Numbered from the stretch's first letter, positions 18,758-31,020 are shown. The stretch is DNA of 64,000 nt from Brevundimonas sp. SH203 (GCF_002157625.1 NZ_BDMM01000003.1:433773-497772), one strand, 5' to 3'. The notes: a model not told the origin generated them from the letters alone. A program made the numbers and translations.

Positions 18758-19612
18758 TCAACCGCGACCGAACGTCGCGTCCGTTCGACCGGCCTCGCGA
18801 ACCGCCGCCTGCACCTTCAGCGCCTGAACCGTCTCGCGCACGTCGTGGACCCGCACCATCCGCGCCCCGCGCGCCGCCGCCGCCAGCGCCAGCGCCAGCG
18901 AGCCGCCCAGCCGGTCGGTCGCCTCGACCGCCGTGGGGTCGATCCCCTGGATCATGCGCTTGCGGCTGGCGGCGTACAGCACCGGAAACCCCAGATCGAC
19001 CAGCGCCCCCAGCCCGGCCGTCAGCGTCAGATTGTGCGCCGGCGCCTTGCCGAACCCGATGCCGGGGTCCAGCCATATCCGCTCGCGCGCCACCCCCGCC
19101 GCCATCGCCGCCTCGGCCCGCGCGGCCAGATAGTCCCGCACCTCGCCCGTCACGTCGTCATAGGTCGGGTCCGCCTGCATGGTGCGCGGCCGGCCCTTCA
19201 TATGCATCAGCACCACGTCGCACCCCAGTTCGGCGGCGACCGCCGCACTGTCCGGCGCGTGGGTCAGGGCGGTCACGTCGTTCCACATCGTCGCCCCGGC
19301 GGCGACGGCGGCGCGGGCCGCCTCGGGCTTCATCGTGTCGATGCTGATCGCCCCGCCCCAGCGCGCGCGGACAGCCGCGATTACGGGAACGACGCGCGCG
19401 ATCTCCTCGGCCGCCCCGACCGGATCGGCGCCGGGCCGGGTGCTTTCGCCGCCGATGTCCAGCATGTCCGCCCCGTCCGCGGCCAGCCGCATCGCCCGAT
19501 CCGTCGCCGCCTCGACCGAGACCCACCGCCCCCCGTCCGAGAAGCTGTCGGGCGTGACGTTGACGATCCCCATGACCTGGGGCCGTCCCGGCGTTTGACT
19601 TTCATCGGTCAT
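18758..19612 (-). CDS. folP: Dihydropteroate synthase
   Basis: Condenses p-aminobenzoate with hydroxymethyl-dihydropterin pyrophosphate in folate synthesis; the sulfonamide target. 284 residues. Signatures: MGIVNVTPDSFSDGG near the N-terminus, DIGGESTRPGA, IDTMKPEAARAA, and GIGFGKAPAHNL. Full-length TIM barrel. Confidence 0.96.
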   Translation of the reverse strand: MTDESQTPGRPQVMGIVNVTPDSFSDGGRWVSVEAATDRAMRLAADGADMLDIGGESTRPGADPVGAAEEIARVVPVIAAVRARWGGAISIDTMKPEAARAAVAAGATMWNDVTALTHAPDSAAVAAELGCDVVLMHMKGRPRTMQADPTYDDVTGEVRDYLAARAEAAMAAGVARERIWLDPGIGFGKAPAHNLTLTAGLGALVDLGFPVLYAASRKRMIQGIDPTAVEATDRLGGSLALALAAAARGARMVRVHDVRETVQALKVQAAVREAGRTDATFGRG

Positions 19613-19813
19613 GGGACCAGCCTCTAGCCGTGATCGCTCGTTTCGTCAGCCAGGCTCGACGCCTTTCCCACGCGGGACGCCTCGTCGCAGGCTCCTGACC
19701 CGGAACGGCCGCGCGCCCTTCGCCCCGTTCCGGGCGCCATCCGAAACCCCTTCCTTCCCCCGACGCACGACGCCAGGCGCGTGCGCCGCCCCCTGCCGTT
19801 CGCGAGCCATTCC

Positions 19814-20224
19814 ATGCCCCAATCCGCCCTGCCCGTCCGCCCCGACATCTTCCTCAGCACCCACGACCACGACGCCCTGTCGCGCCTGGTCGGCGACATG
19901 CCCGGCGAGGGCGTGGCGGGCATGCTTCAGGAGGAGCTGGAGCGCGCCATCATCTGCGAACCCGGCGACCTGCCCCGGGGCGCCGTGCCGCTGGACCGCT
20001 GGCTGCACTATGTCGACGGCCGCAACGCCGATCCGCGCCGCATCCAGATCGTCCTGCCCAGGGACGCCGACATCGACGCGGGCAAGGTCTCGGTCCTGTC
20101 CCACGTCGGCGCGGGCCTGATCGGCCTGGTCGAAGGCTGCACCATCGTCTGGAGCGACCCCTCGGGCGCCGAACGCAGCCTGACGCCGGTGATGATCGAG
20201 GACGCGGATATCCTGCCGGCCTGA
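19814..20224 (+). CDS. rnk: Nucleoside diphosphate kinase regulator, Rnk/GreA-C like
   Basis: 136 residues: a short N-terminal coiled-coil or helical part (RPDIFLSTHDHDALSRLVG) and a C-terminal GreA/GreB FKBP-like domain (RRIQIVLPRDADIDAGKVSVLSHVGAGLIGL). Rnk binds RNA polymerase; in E. coli it influences nucleoside diphosphate kinase levels. ATG at 19814 starts the homologous region. Ends at a strong bidirectional terminator facing ftsH. Confidence 0.85.
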   Translation: MPQSALPVRPDIFLSTHDHDALSRLVGDMPGEGVAGMLQEELERAIICEPGDLPRGAVPLDRWLHYVDGRNADPRRIQIVLPRDADIDAGKVSVLSHVGAGLIGLVEGCTIVWSDPSGAERSLTPVMIEDADILPA

Positions 20225-20237
20225 CGCTCCGCCCCAT

Positions 20238-20279
20238 GAAAAAGCCCGCCGGGAGATCGCTCTCCCGGCGGGCTTTTTC
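20238..20279. terminator. Bidirectional intrinsic terminator between rnk and ftsH
   Basis: Perfect 19-bp stem (GAAAAAGCCCGCCGGGAGA, loop TCGC, then its complement), with A-tract and T-tract on the two sides, so it works in both directions between convergent genes. Confidence 0.93.
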
Positions 20280-20288
20280 ATTCCTTTC

Positions 20289-20400
20289 CGTCACCCTCGG
20301 GCTCGACCCGAGGGCCGGGCGATCCGCCGCCTTGCGCCAGACGAAGACTCACAGCCAGCCCGACATCCGATCCTCGGGTCGAGCCCGAGGATGACGGACG
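20289..20400. repeat. Palindromic repeat, CCCTCGGGCTCGACCCGAGG family
   Basis: 112 bp; ends are GTCACCCTCGGGCTCGACCC and GGGTCGAGCCCGAGGATGAC, inverted with each other; each end is itself a small palindrome. Inner sequence does not pair well. Located just downstream of ftsH. Confidence 0.85.
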
Positions 20401-20413
20401 CCGAGGAAAGCCC

Positions 20414-22368
<1,955 letters not shown>

Positions 22369-22372
<4 letters not shown>

Positions 22373-23721
22373 TGAGGTCCTCGGTCGTCCGCCGCCCCGT
22401 TCGGGCCGCCGGTCTGGATGTGTCTGTCTATGGAAATAGGAGGTTCCATGGCGTTACGCCATCGCGGGGCGGAAATCAGGTCGTCTTCGTGCGTCGTTTC
22501 GTCCAGCGCCAGCCTGAGCCGTTCCGCGACAAGCCCGCGCCGTTCGACCCCTGCGCCTGCAAGAACCGGACCCCCGGCCCCGTCCTGGACCAGGACGGGC
22601 CAGGCCGCGCGCGCCTGCGGCGTCAACGGCGTCAGCCGCGCCCGATCCGCGTCCGACAGCTGCGACAATCGCCCACGCCCGGCCACGACCGACCAGCCCG
22701 CATCGGCGGCGGCGAAGGCGAACCGCCCGTCCCACACCGCCTCCACGCCCGGCGTCAGCCGCAAGGGTTCGGCGCCCCTCCGCGCCATCTCGCCCGCCTC
22801 GCGCACCAGGGTCACGGCCTCGCCCGCCGCCGTGATCCGCGCCCCGCACAGGGTGGCGGTGAAGTCCTCGCCCGCCCGCAACCGCCGGACCAGCGCCGCC
22901 AGCCGCTCGCCGCGCGGCGGCGTCGCCCCGCCTCCGACGCAGACCAGGGCCGCCGCCAGCGTCCGCGCCGCGATGTCGCGCGACGCCTCGACCGCCGCAT
23001 CGCCGACCGTCCTCAGCCCCTGCGCGCCCGAAACCCCGCGCGCTTCGGACGTCCCCTGCGGCGTCACACCGGCCAGGGCCAGCCGCGCCCGGCTGCGGCC
23101 ATAGCGGGGGTCGGCGTTGGCGGGGTCTTCGATCCAGTCCGCCCCCTGCCCCCTCAGCCAGTCGCGCAGAGGTTCGCGCCCTTCGTCCAGCAGGGGCCGC
23201 AGCAGCATCAGCCCCCGCCCCTCGGGCCAGACGGGCGACGGCGACCATTCACGCACCCGCCCCAGCGTCGCCCCCTCGCGCCGCATCAGATCGGCCTCGG
23301 CGATGTCGTCGGCCGTATGGGCGAACAGCACGACCCGCGCCCCGGCCGCCCGCGCCGCCTCGGCGATCAGCCGGTGCCGCGCCGACCGCGCCGCCGCCGT
23401 CAGTCCCGTCCGCGGCTTGTCGCCGTCCCAGCGCAGGCCGCGCCAGTCGGCCCCCGCCGCCGTCGCCGCCTGTTCCGCAAAGCCGTTCCAGCGCCCGCTG
23501 TCGGGGCTCAGCCCGTGATCCACGCTCAGGGCCAAAAGGCGCCGCCCGCGCGCGCCCGCCCATTCGGTCGCCAGCCGCAGCAGGGCGATGGAATCCCCCC
23601 CGCCCGACAGGGCGAGGGCCAGGGGCCGCGCCACGTCTCGGCTCAGCCGCGCGTCCAGCCGCGCGAAGACGCGCTCGACCAGCCGCCGGTCGCCTTCGTC
23701 GTCGGACGTCAGGCGGCGCAC
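22369..23721 (-). CDS. tilS: tRNA(Ile)-lysidine synthetase
   Basis: Converts cytidine 34 of tRNA-Ile(CAU) to lysidine. 450 residues; the PP-loop ATPase motif is [13 protein letters not shown] near residue 37-48, and [17 protein letters not shown] follows. The C-terminal half is divergent. GTG start at 23721; the coding region overlaps the 3' end of cpoB by 13 nt and the start of ftsH by 4 nt. Confidence 0.93.
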
Positions 23722-24569
23722 GCGCCCGTGGTCCGCAGCTGGGCCGCGCGGGCCTTCTGCGGATCGGACGCCGAGGGCGCATAGCGGCGGGTGAACTCGG
23801 CCAGGGCCGCGCAGCCTTGCGGCTTCCTCTGGGTCGCGAACAGGGCGTCGGCCAGTTTCAGCGTCGTGTCCGCCGCCCAGCCGATGCGCGGCCAGTCCTT
23901 CAGCGCGGCGGCGTAATAGGGCACCGCCCCCGCCTTGTCGTTGGCGACGACCCGCAGGTCGCCCAGACGCGAGTTGGCTTCGCGCGACTGCGGCGTGTCG
24001 GGCCAGGCGGCGATCACCGTCTCCAGCGCCCGCTCGCCGCGCGGCTTGTCGGTAGACAACAGGGCGACGGCCGCCGCCAGATCGCGCGTCGCATCGCCGG
24101 TGGGCGAGGTCGCCTCGATCGGCGCGTTCAGCTCGGCCTGGGTCTCCAGCTTCTGGATGCGGTTTTCGGCGTCCCTCAGCCGGGTCTGCAGGGCCTGGTT
24201 GTCGCGCGTGGCCTCGTCCAGTTGGAAGGTCAGCCGCTCGTTGTCGCCGTTCAGGCCGCGCACCGTGGCCTCAAGGTCGCCGAGGCGCCGATCCATCAGG
24301 GCGAATTGCCCCTGCAGCGTCACCACCTCGGGGTCCGGCTCGACCAGAACGGGCTGGCCGGCGGCGTTCCTCTGGGTCAGCGCCCGCTCCAGCCGACGCA
24401 CGTTGCGATCCAGCTGGTCCAGGCGGCGGTTGTCCCATTCCGTCCGCTCCATGATGTTGGGCTGGGCCTGCTGGGCGAAGGCGGCGCCGCCGATCAGCAG
24501 CATCCCGACAGCGGCGGCGACGATGGCGTGGGTGGAGGCGTGGGCGCGAGAGATCGAGAGCTTGGTCAT
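23709..24569 (-). CDS. cpoB: Tol-Pal system-associated protein YbgF/CpoB
   Basis: Periplasmic coordinator of Tol-Pal and peptidoglycan synthesis. 286 residues from ATG 24569: signal peptide (about 1-33), coiled coil (about 45-140, with heptads such as LDQLDRNVRRLERAL), then three TPR units (about 155-270). Here it is separated from pal by a terminator, a repeat and a DUF3667 gene. A GTG at 24584 is an alternative start. Confidence 0.9.
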   Translation of the reverse strand: MTKLSISRAHASTHAIVAAAVGMLLIGGAAFAQQAQPNIMERTEWDNRRLDQLDRNVRRLERALTQRNAAGQPVLVEPDPEVVTLQGQFALMDRRLGDLEATVRGLNGDNERLTFQLDEATRDNQALQTRLRDAENRIQKLETQAELNAPIEATSPTGDATRDLAAAVALLSTDKPRGERALETVIAAWPDTPQSREANSRLGDLRVVANDKAGAVPYYAAALKDWPRIGWAADTTLKLADALFATQRKPQGCAALAEFTRRYAPSASDPQKARAAQLRTTGACAA

Positions 24570-24618
24570 CCGTCTAGCTTTCACCGATTTGGGGCCGCCG
24601 CAAGGCCGTCCGCACCGC

Positions 24619-25743
24619 TCAGTGCCCCAGGCCCAGATAGATGATCGCCGTCACGAACAGGCCGATCACGATGTTGCAGAACACCAACAGCGCCGTCGTC
24701 CGCCACAGGGCCGAAAACACCCCCAGCGAATAGGCGCCCTTCATCTGGGCGAACATATGGACCGGCACGGCCAGCAGCCCCAGCGGAATGACGATCCCGC
24801 CCAGCCACCCGGCGACGCTGGCCGACACCACCATCAGCATCAGCAGCATGGCCATGAAGGTCAGCGAATACAGGACGAACACCCCGTGGTCGTACAGGGT
24901 GAAGCCGCGCTTCCACAGGAACAGCAGGGCCACGAACGGGATCGACAGCGGCGCCAGCAGGAAGGCGAACTTATACAGCGTCTGCTGCAGCTTGTAGAGC
25001 GCCAGGTCCGGGTTCTGCAGCTTCTTGGCGATGGTCGCGCCCAGGCCGTGGCCGCCGGCCTTGATCTCCTGGCCCATGACGCTGGCCTTGGCGTGCGGCT
25101 GCCCGTCCTGCGCATCGCCGGCCGCCATATCCTTCAGACTGGCCTGCCAGCTGCCGGGCTTCAGCCCGTCGGCCCGGCCGTCGCGCATTTCCGTCTCCAG
25201 CTTCACCAGCTGCTCGCGGCGTTGATCCACGATCATCTGCGCGGCCTGGATGGCCTGCGGCTGGGCGTTGTCGGCGCGCAGTTCGTTGACGGTCTGCTGG
25301 GCCGCCTCAACCACCGTCCGCTGCTCGGCGATCTCGGCGGGCTGGACCGACGCCTCCTCCTTGTGCGGCGCGAAGCTCAGGGCGAAGAACATCACGAACA
25401 GGGTGAACAGGAACAGGGCCAGCGGCGAGACGTAGCGGGTCCGCCGCCCCTGAACCCACTCGCGCGTCAGCTTGCCGGGGTTCAGCCACAGCAGCGGCAG
25501 GGTGCGCCAGATGCGGGCGTCGAAATGCATGACGCCGTGCAGCAGCTCTTCGCCCAGATGCAGCAGGCTGCGGTGGACATGGGTGGGCTGGCCGCACGCG
25601 GCGCAGAAGTTGCCGCTGGTCGGCGCGCCGCAATCCGAACAGACGCCGTGGGCGTGATCCTCGCCCGCCTTGCCGGTCGGTTTCTCGATCGCGCCCGCGA
25701 TCAGACCGCCCGTCACGACGCCGCCCGCTCCTTCGATGTCCAT
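24619..25743 (-). CDS. DUF3667 family zinc-ribbon membrane protein
   Basis: 374 residues. An N-terminal zinc ribbon (CSDCGAPTSGNFCAACGQP, about 34-52), then the conserved DUF3667 stretch (LLHLGEELLHGVMHFDARIWRTL, GRRTRYVSPLALFLFTLFVMFF), a long helical insert, and four to five transmembrane helices at the C-terminus. Function unknown. It sits between pal and cpoB and probably has its own promoter because a terminator lies upstream. Confidence 0.87.
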   Translation of the reverse strand: MDIEGAGGVVTGGLIAGAIEKPTGKAGEDHAHGVCSDCGAPTSGNFCAACGQPTHVHRSLLHLGEELLHGVMHFDARIWRTLPLLWLNPGKLTREWVQGRRTRYVSPLALFLFTLFVMFFALSFAPHKEEASVQPAEIAEQRTVVEAAQQTVNELRADNAQPQAIQAAQMIVDQRREQLVKLETEMRDGRADGLKPGSWQASLKDMAAGDAQDGQPHAKASVMGQEIKAGGHGLGATIAKKLQNPDLALYKLQQTLYKFAFLLAPLSIPFVALLFLWKRGFTLYDHGVFVLYSLTFMAMLLMLMVVSASVAGWLGGIVIPLGLLAVPVHMFAQMKGAYSLGVFSALWRTTALLVFCNIVIGLFVTAIIYLGLGH

Positions 25744-25812
25744 CCGGCGATCCCCCAATCCCTGTCGCGACCTTCTGCCGTCGCGCGCCGCCGGGGACAA
25801 GCGCCGAAACGA

Positions 25813-25848
25813 AAAGAGGCGCCGGCCCGCGCCGACGCCTCTCTTTCC
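25813..25848 (-). terminator. Intrinsic terminator between pal and the DUF3667 gene
   Basis: Read on the minus strand, AGAGGCG pairs with CGCCTCT around a GC-rich loop, followed by TTTTCGTTT. Confidence 0.75.
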
Positions 25849-25852
25849 TACC

Positions 25853-25980
25853 CGTCATTCCGGGGCCGAGCGCAGCGCGGAACCCGGAATCCAGGGCCGC
25901 GCCGATGATGCCCGATCCGTCGAACGACGGCGCACGCCGTCTGGCTTCCGGGTTCGTCCTGCGACGCCCCGGAATGACGG
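25853..25980. repeat. Palindromic repeat, ATTCCGGGG family, copy 4
   Basis: Ends CGTCATTCCGGGGCCGAGCG and GACGCCCCGGAATGACGG, with AACCCGGAATCCAGG and TGGCTTCCGGGTTCG inside. Adjoins the 3' end of pal. Confidence 0.87.
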
Positions 25981-25991
25981 CCCGGATCACC

Positions 25992-26558
25992 TCAGCGCGG
26001 CGCGCCCGACACGATGGCGGTGTGGGCGTTGCGGTTGCGGGCGAAGGCGTCCTCGTTGGAGCCCTCCGCGATCGGCCGTTCCTTGCCGAAGCTGATGGTG
26101 TCGATCCGGCCCGCCGGGATGCCCCGGTTGATCAGATAGGTCCGCACCGATTCCGCGCGGCGGGCGCCCAGGGCCAGGTTGTATTCGCGCGTGCCGCGTT
26201 CGTCGGCGTTGCCTTCGATGCGGACCGTCACGGACGGATAGCGTTGCAGCCACTGGGCCTGGGCGTCCAGGCGCGGCATGGCCTCGGGACGGACCTCATA
26301 GCTGTCCAGGTCGAAATAGATGCGGTCGCCGACGTTGACGACGAAGTCCTGCTCGGACCCCGGCTGGGCCGAACCCAGGTCGCCGCCCGTCACCGGACCG
26401 GTCGGGGCGGTCGGATAGGCCGGGCCGGTCGGCGCCGTGGAGGTTCCGTCGTTCGGGCCGGGCACGCCGGTCTCGACCGGGGGCTTGCGGGTGCAGGCGG
26501 CCATGGCCGCCACGGCGCAGCCGACCATCGCCAGTTTGATAATGCGTGAAGTCTTCAT
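25992..26558 (-). CDS. pal: Peptidoglycan-associated lipoprotein Pal
   Basis: Outer-membrane lipoprotein of the Tol-Pal complex. 188 residues from ATG 26558: lipobox AAMAAC (Cys22), a proline/threonine-rich linker, then an OmpA-like peptidoglycan-binding domain (YFDLDSYEVRPEA, IEGNADERGTREYNLALGARRAESV). Downstream of tolB. Confidence 0.97.
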   Translation of the reverse strand: MKTSRIIKLAMVGCAVAAMAACTRKPPVETGVPGPNDGTSTAPTGPAYPTAPTGPVTGGDLGSAQPGSEQDFVVNVGDRIYFDLDSYEVRPEAMPRLDAQAQWLQRYPSVTVRIEGNADERGTREYNLALGARRAESVRTYLINRGIPAGRIDTISFGKERPIAEGSNEDAFARNRNAHTAIVSGAPR

Positions 26559-26686
26559 GGGGTCGTCTCCTGACGTGTCGTTTCTTGCAAGGGGGCGGGC
26601 CTCAAGCGTGACGTTTGTGTCTGCCTTGGCCCCCTTTCGGACGCCAGAGCGATAACGCACTGTTGAGCTTCAAGGCTCCGCCGGGA

Positions 26687-28066
26687 TCAGTTCGGGCAGC
26701 TGTCGGCGCCCTGGTTCAGGCCAAGGTTGCTGGGGCCGCGATCCAGCAGCGGCGACCAGGCCGGGTCGGTGCCGCGTCCGTTGTATCCCGCCTGGGACAC
26801 CACCCGTCCCGACAGGTCCACGGTCCACAGGCGCGTGTCCCCGCCCGGCGTCTGGCGCGCGAACATCACATAGCGGCCGTTGGGCGCCCAGTTCGGCCCT
26901 TCCTCGAAATAGCTGGAGGACAGGATGCGCTCGCCCGACCCGTCCGAATTCATCACCCCGGTCGAGAACCGGCCGCCGCCCTGTTTGGTGAAGGCGATCA
27001 GATTGCCGGTCGGGCTCCACGACGGCGCCGTATAGAGGCCGCCCCCGCGCGAGATCGGCCTCTGGCCCGATCCGTCCGACCGCATGACATACAGCCGCGC
27101 CGACCCCGAACGGTCCGAGGTGAAGACGATCTGGCTGCCGTCCGGGCTGAACGAGGGCGAGGTGTCGATGCCGGGATCGGTCGTCAGGCGCGAGATCTGA
27201 CGGCTTCTCAGGTCCATCACATAGACGTCGGTGTTGCCGCCCCGGATGATCGAGAAGGCGATCTTGTTGCCGTCGTTGGAGAAGCGCGGCGCCAGCACCT
27301 GACCGTCGAACTCACCCAGGCTCTCGCGCCGGCCGGTCGTCAGATTGTACAGATAGATGCGGCTGTAATCCTTGCCCAGCGCGACATAGGTGATCTCGTC
27401 CGGCTGCGACAGCGAGAAGCGCGGCGACATGATCACCTCGTCGCCTTGCGTCAGATAGGTCGGGTTGAACCCGTCCTGGTCGGCGATGGTCAGGCGGTTG
27501 ATCCGGTTCAGGGCCGAACCTTCCTCGGACACGAAGATCACGCGGGAATCGAAGAAGCCCGCCTCGCCGGTCATGCGCTGATAGATGACGTCGGAAATCT
27601 TGTGCGCGATCCGGCGCCACTGTTCTTGCGTCGCGGTGAACTGATAGCTGACCAGCTGGCACTGGCGGTAGGGGTCGTACAGGCGGAAGCCCACGTCCAT
27701 CCGCCCGTCGCCGCGCATCGTCACCCCGCCGTACAGCACCGCCTGCGCCCCGATCTGGGTCCACTGGGGAAAGTTCGGCGCATTGGCCAGGATCAGGTCC
27801 GTCTCGATGAAGCTGGCCGGGTTCAGCGGCTCGAAGAAGCCCGACCGCCGCAGATTGGCGCTGACCACGCTGGAAATGTCCGACCCATGCGTCCCCGCAA
27901 ACGGCACGACCGCGATCTGCAACGGCCGCAGCACGCCCTGGTCGATCTCGACCTCGACCGGCTGATTCTGTTGCGGCGCGGGGGCTTGCGAGGTCTGGGC
28001 CGCCGTCGTCAACGGCGCCGCCATCGCGACCGCCGCCACGGAGGCCAGAAGAAGGTTCAGACGCAT
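26687..28066 (-). CDS. tolB: Tol-Pal system beta-propeller protein TolB
   Basis: Periplasmic protein binding Pal and TolA. 459 residues: signal peptide (about 1-23), N-terminal TolB domain (about 40-165), then a six-bladed propeller with repeated D-x-x-P-x-x-SPDG-type blades (IDTSPSFSPDGSQIVF, LYTAPSWSPTGNLIAF). Start ATG 28066 rather than an in-frame ATG at 28081. Separated from tolA by a vapBC module on the other strand. Confidence 0.96.
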   Translation of the reverse strand: MRLNLLLASVAAVAMAAPLTTAAQTSQAPAPQQNQPVEVEIDQGVLRPLQIAVVPFAGTHGSDISSVVSANLRRSGFFEPLNPASFIETDLILANAPNFPQWTQIGAQAVLYGGVTMRGDGRMDVGFRLYDPYRQCQLVSYQFTATQEQWRRIAHKISDVIYQRMTGEAGFFDSRVIFVSEEGSALNRINRLTIADQDGFNPTYLTQGDEVIMSPRFSLSQPDEITYVALGKDYSRIYLYNLTTGRRESLGEFDGQVLAPRFSNDGNKIAFSIIRGGNTDVYVMDLRSRQISRLTTDPGIDTSPSFSPDGSQIVFTSDRSGSARLYVMRSDGSGQRPISRGGGLYTAPSWSPTGNLIAFTKQGGGRFSTGVMNSDGSGERILSSSYFEEGPNWAPNGRYVMFARQTPGGDTRLWTVDLSGRVVSQAGYNGRGTDPAWSPLLDRGPSNLGLNQGADSCPN

Positions 28067-28209
28067 CGAGTGCTCCCACAAGTCTCAAAGGATCGCCGCC
28101 CCTTATCGCCGGGCCGTTCGACTTTCGCCAGCTTGACGGCGAATGGGGCGACTTTCGGGACGGGGGCGATCACATTGATGCGTGATGCGTGATGCATTAT
28201 ATTCGACCC

Positions 28210-28443
28210 ATGCGCACCACCCTCGCCATCGACGACGACGTGCTGAACGCCGCGCGCGCCATCGCGGTTCAGACGCGCACGTCCGTAGGCGAAGTCATTT
28301 CCGATCTCGCTCGCCGCTCCATCGCACAGGCTGCGCCAGAGACGTCGCCCGAGTTCCGCAACGGCATTCGTCTTCTGCCGCATCGCAAGGGCGCCGTGGT
28401 GACGACGGAGCAGATCAACGCCTTGCGCGACGAACGGCCTTGA
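28210..28443 (+). CDS. vapB: VapB-type antitoxin
   Basis: 77 residues beginning MRTTLAIDDDVLNAARAIAV, the ribbon-helix-helix DNA-binding type, then a C-terminal toxin-neutralising tail. Heptamer repeats (GCGTGAT, 28180-28195) lie just upstream and may overlap the promoter or operator. Its stop overlaps the vapC start, so the pair is translationally coupled. Confidence 0.88.
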   Translation: MRTTLAIDDDVLNAARAIAVQTRTSVGEVISDLARRSIAQAAPETSPEFRNGIRLLPHRKGAVVTTEQINALRDERP

Positions 28444-28883
28444 TCGCGCTGCTGGACGTCAGCGTCCTGATCGCACTGATCGATCCAGCCCATACCGAGC
28501 ATCTCGCCGCCCATGCCTGGTTCGCGCGTGAACATCGGGCCGGCTGGGCGACCTGCCCGCTGACCGAGAATGGCGCGCTTCGAATTCTCAGCAATCCCAA
28601 ATACCCGAACTCGCCCGGCGCCCCGGCGCAGGTCTTGCCCGCGCTTCATTCCTTGCTGGCTCAACCCGGCCATGCGTTCTGGCCCGACGACATCAGCCTG
28701 CTCGGCGACTCCTTGATCGCACAGGATCGACTGCTCACCTCGGGCCAGTTGACGGATACCTATCTGCTCGCCCTGGCCGTTTCGAACGGCGGTCGTCTGG
28801 CGACCTTCGACCGCCGCCTGTCGCCTCATGCGGTCATCGGAGGCCGCGAGGCGCTTCACCTCATCGGCCCGCCACACGCCTAA
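28440..28883 (+). CDS. vapC: VapC-type PIN-domain toxin
   Basis: 147-residue PIN-domain ribonuclease. Acidic residues expected for metal binding are visible: LLDVSVLIALID (first Asp), TENGALRI (Glu), TDTYLLALAV (Asp) and LATFDRRL (Asp). It starts at a TTG overlapping the vapB stop. The 3' end overlaps the tolA stop by 4 nt on the opposite strand. Confidence 0.87.
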   Translation: MIALLDVSVLIALIDPAHTEHLAAHAWFAREHRAGWATCPLTENGALRILSNPKYPNSPGAPAQVLPALHSLLAQPGHAFWPDDISLLGDSLIAQDRLLTSGQLTDTYLLALAVSNGGRLATFDRRLSPHAVIGGREALHLIGPPHA

Positions 28884-29806
28884 CGATTCCGGCACGCCCG
28901 TTCGGTGTTGAACGTCGGGCGATAGACGCCGCCGGGGAAGCCCTGGGGCACGTCGAAGGGCGCGGTCTGGCGGAGAGCGCGCAAAGCACTATCGGCGGCG
29001 GCGCGATAAACTGCACTCGATTGAGTGTTGATCAGGTTCGGTCCCCGCGTGATCCGGCCGTCCGCCGATAGGGTCAATTCGACTTGGATGCGCAATTCAT
29101 CGCCCCCCTGCATGCTGCAGGTGACGTTGATGTTCCAGTTATCATAGACCTGATTGAAGATGGCGGTGATCTGCGGCCCCGTCGCCTGCGACGCCGCGCC
29201 TGCGCCCTGCTGCCCCGTCGCCGGGCGACCCCGATTGTTGGTCGGGCGGGTCGGGCCGGCCAGGGCGTCCAGGTCCAGGCTGGGTTGGGTGCGTTGCGGG
29301 GCCGGGCGGGCGGGCGCCGACGTATTGGGGCGCGGGGTCGGCTGGGCCTTGGTCGGCGGCGAGGGCGTGGCGGCGGGCGGCGTGGGCCGGGGCTGCGGCG
29401 GCGTCGGGCGCGGGGTCGGCGCGGGCGCAGGCGTCGGACGCGGCGTGGGGCGCGGCGTCGGCTGGGTCTTCGTCGGGGGCGCGGGCGTCGGGCGCTGAGG
29501 CGTCGGCGTCGGACGGGGCTGCGGCTGGGGTTGAGGCCGCGGCTGGGGCGGCGTCGGGGCGGGCGTCGGCGGAACCGGATCGGGCTGGTGAACCGGGGCG
29601 GTGGCGGCGTCGTCAGGCGAGGGTTCGGGCTGGGGATTGTCGGCCGGCGCGGCCTGGACCACCGCCTCCGACACGATGCTCACGGGCACCGAGGCGACCA
29701 GCGGCTTCTCCTCCTCGACCTTTTGCGAAAAGGTCACGAAGGCGAGCGCGATCACCCCGGCATGCAGGGCGAGCGATCCGAGGATGGCCGGGCTCGGACG
29801 ACGCAA
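28880..29806 (-). CDS. tolA: Cell envelope integrity protein TolA
   Basis: Inner-membrane protein connecting TolQR to TolB/Pal. 308 residues: TM helix (about 8-26), a long proline/threonine/glutamine-rich linker (about 55-185, with repeated PTP and RPTP units in place of the enterobacterial helical domain), and a C-terminal TolA/TonB-like domain (VYDNWNINVTCSMQGGDELRIQVELTLSADG). Lies 5 nt after tolR. Confidence 0.92.
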   Translation of the reverse strand: MRRPSPAILGSLALHAGVIALAFVTFSQKVEEEKPLVASVPVSIVSEAVVQAAPADNPQPEPSPDDAATAPVHQPDPVPPTPAPTPPQPRPQPQPQPRPTPTPQRPTPAPPTKTQPTPRPTPRPTPAPAPTPRPTPPQPRPTPPAATPSPPTKAQPTPRPNTSAPARPAPQRTQPSLDLDALAGPTRPTNNRGRPATGQQGAGAASQATGPQITAIFNQVYDNWNINVTCSMQGGDELRIQVELTLSADGRITRGPNLINTQSSAVYRAAADSALRALRQTAPFDVPQGFPGGVYRPTFNTERACRNR

Positions 29807-29811
29807 GGGGT

Positions 29812-30264
29812 TCAGGCCTCCGGGGCCGTGTCGGTGATCAGGTTCAGCTTGGTGAAGCCCGACGCGCTCAGCCGCGCCATCACCCGCGCCACCGCCTGAT
29901 ATGGGGCGCGCCCGTCGGCCCGCACGAACACCGGCCGCTCGGCCGCCTTGTCCGCGCCGCCCGCCTCGGTCAGCAGCCGCGTGGACAGGGCGTCGAACGC
30001 CGTCTCGCTGTCGCCGACGAAGATGGCGCCCTGCTGGTCGATGCTGACCGACAGGGGCTCCGACTTGGTCTCGACCGCGCTGGCCTCGGTCTTGGGCAGC
30101 TCGACCGGCACCCCCACCGTCAACAGGGGCGCCGAGATCATGAAGATGATCAGCAGCACCAGCATCACGTCCACCAGGGGCGTGACGTTGATCTCTGTCA
30201 GAGGCCCTTTACGCCCCCTGCGCCCACGACGCCCGCCGCCGCTCGACCCACCGCCCAGGGCCAT
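29812..30264 (-). CDS. tolR: Tol-Pal system protein TolR (ExbD family)
   Basis: 150 residues: glycine/arginine-rich N-terminus, one transmembrane helix whose motif [20 protein letters not shown] carries the essential proton-channel aspartate, and a periplasmic domain. Three nucleotides after tolQ. Confidence 0.96.
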   Translation of the reverse strand: MALGGGSSGGGRRGRRGRKGPLTEINVTPLVDVMLVLLIIFMISAPLLTVGVPVELPKTEASAVETKSEPLSVSIDQQGAIFVGDSETAFDALSTRLLTEAGGADKAAERPVFVRADGRAPYQAVARVMARLSASGFTKLNLITDTAPEA

Positions 30265-30267
30265 GGC

Positions 30268-31020
<753 letters not shown>

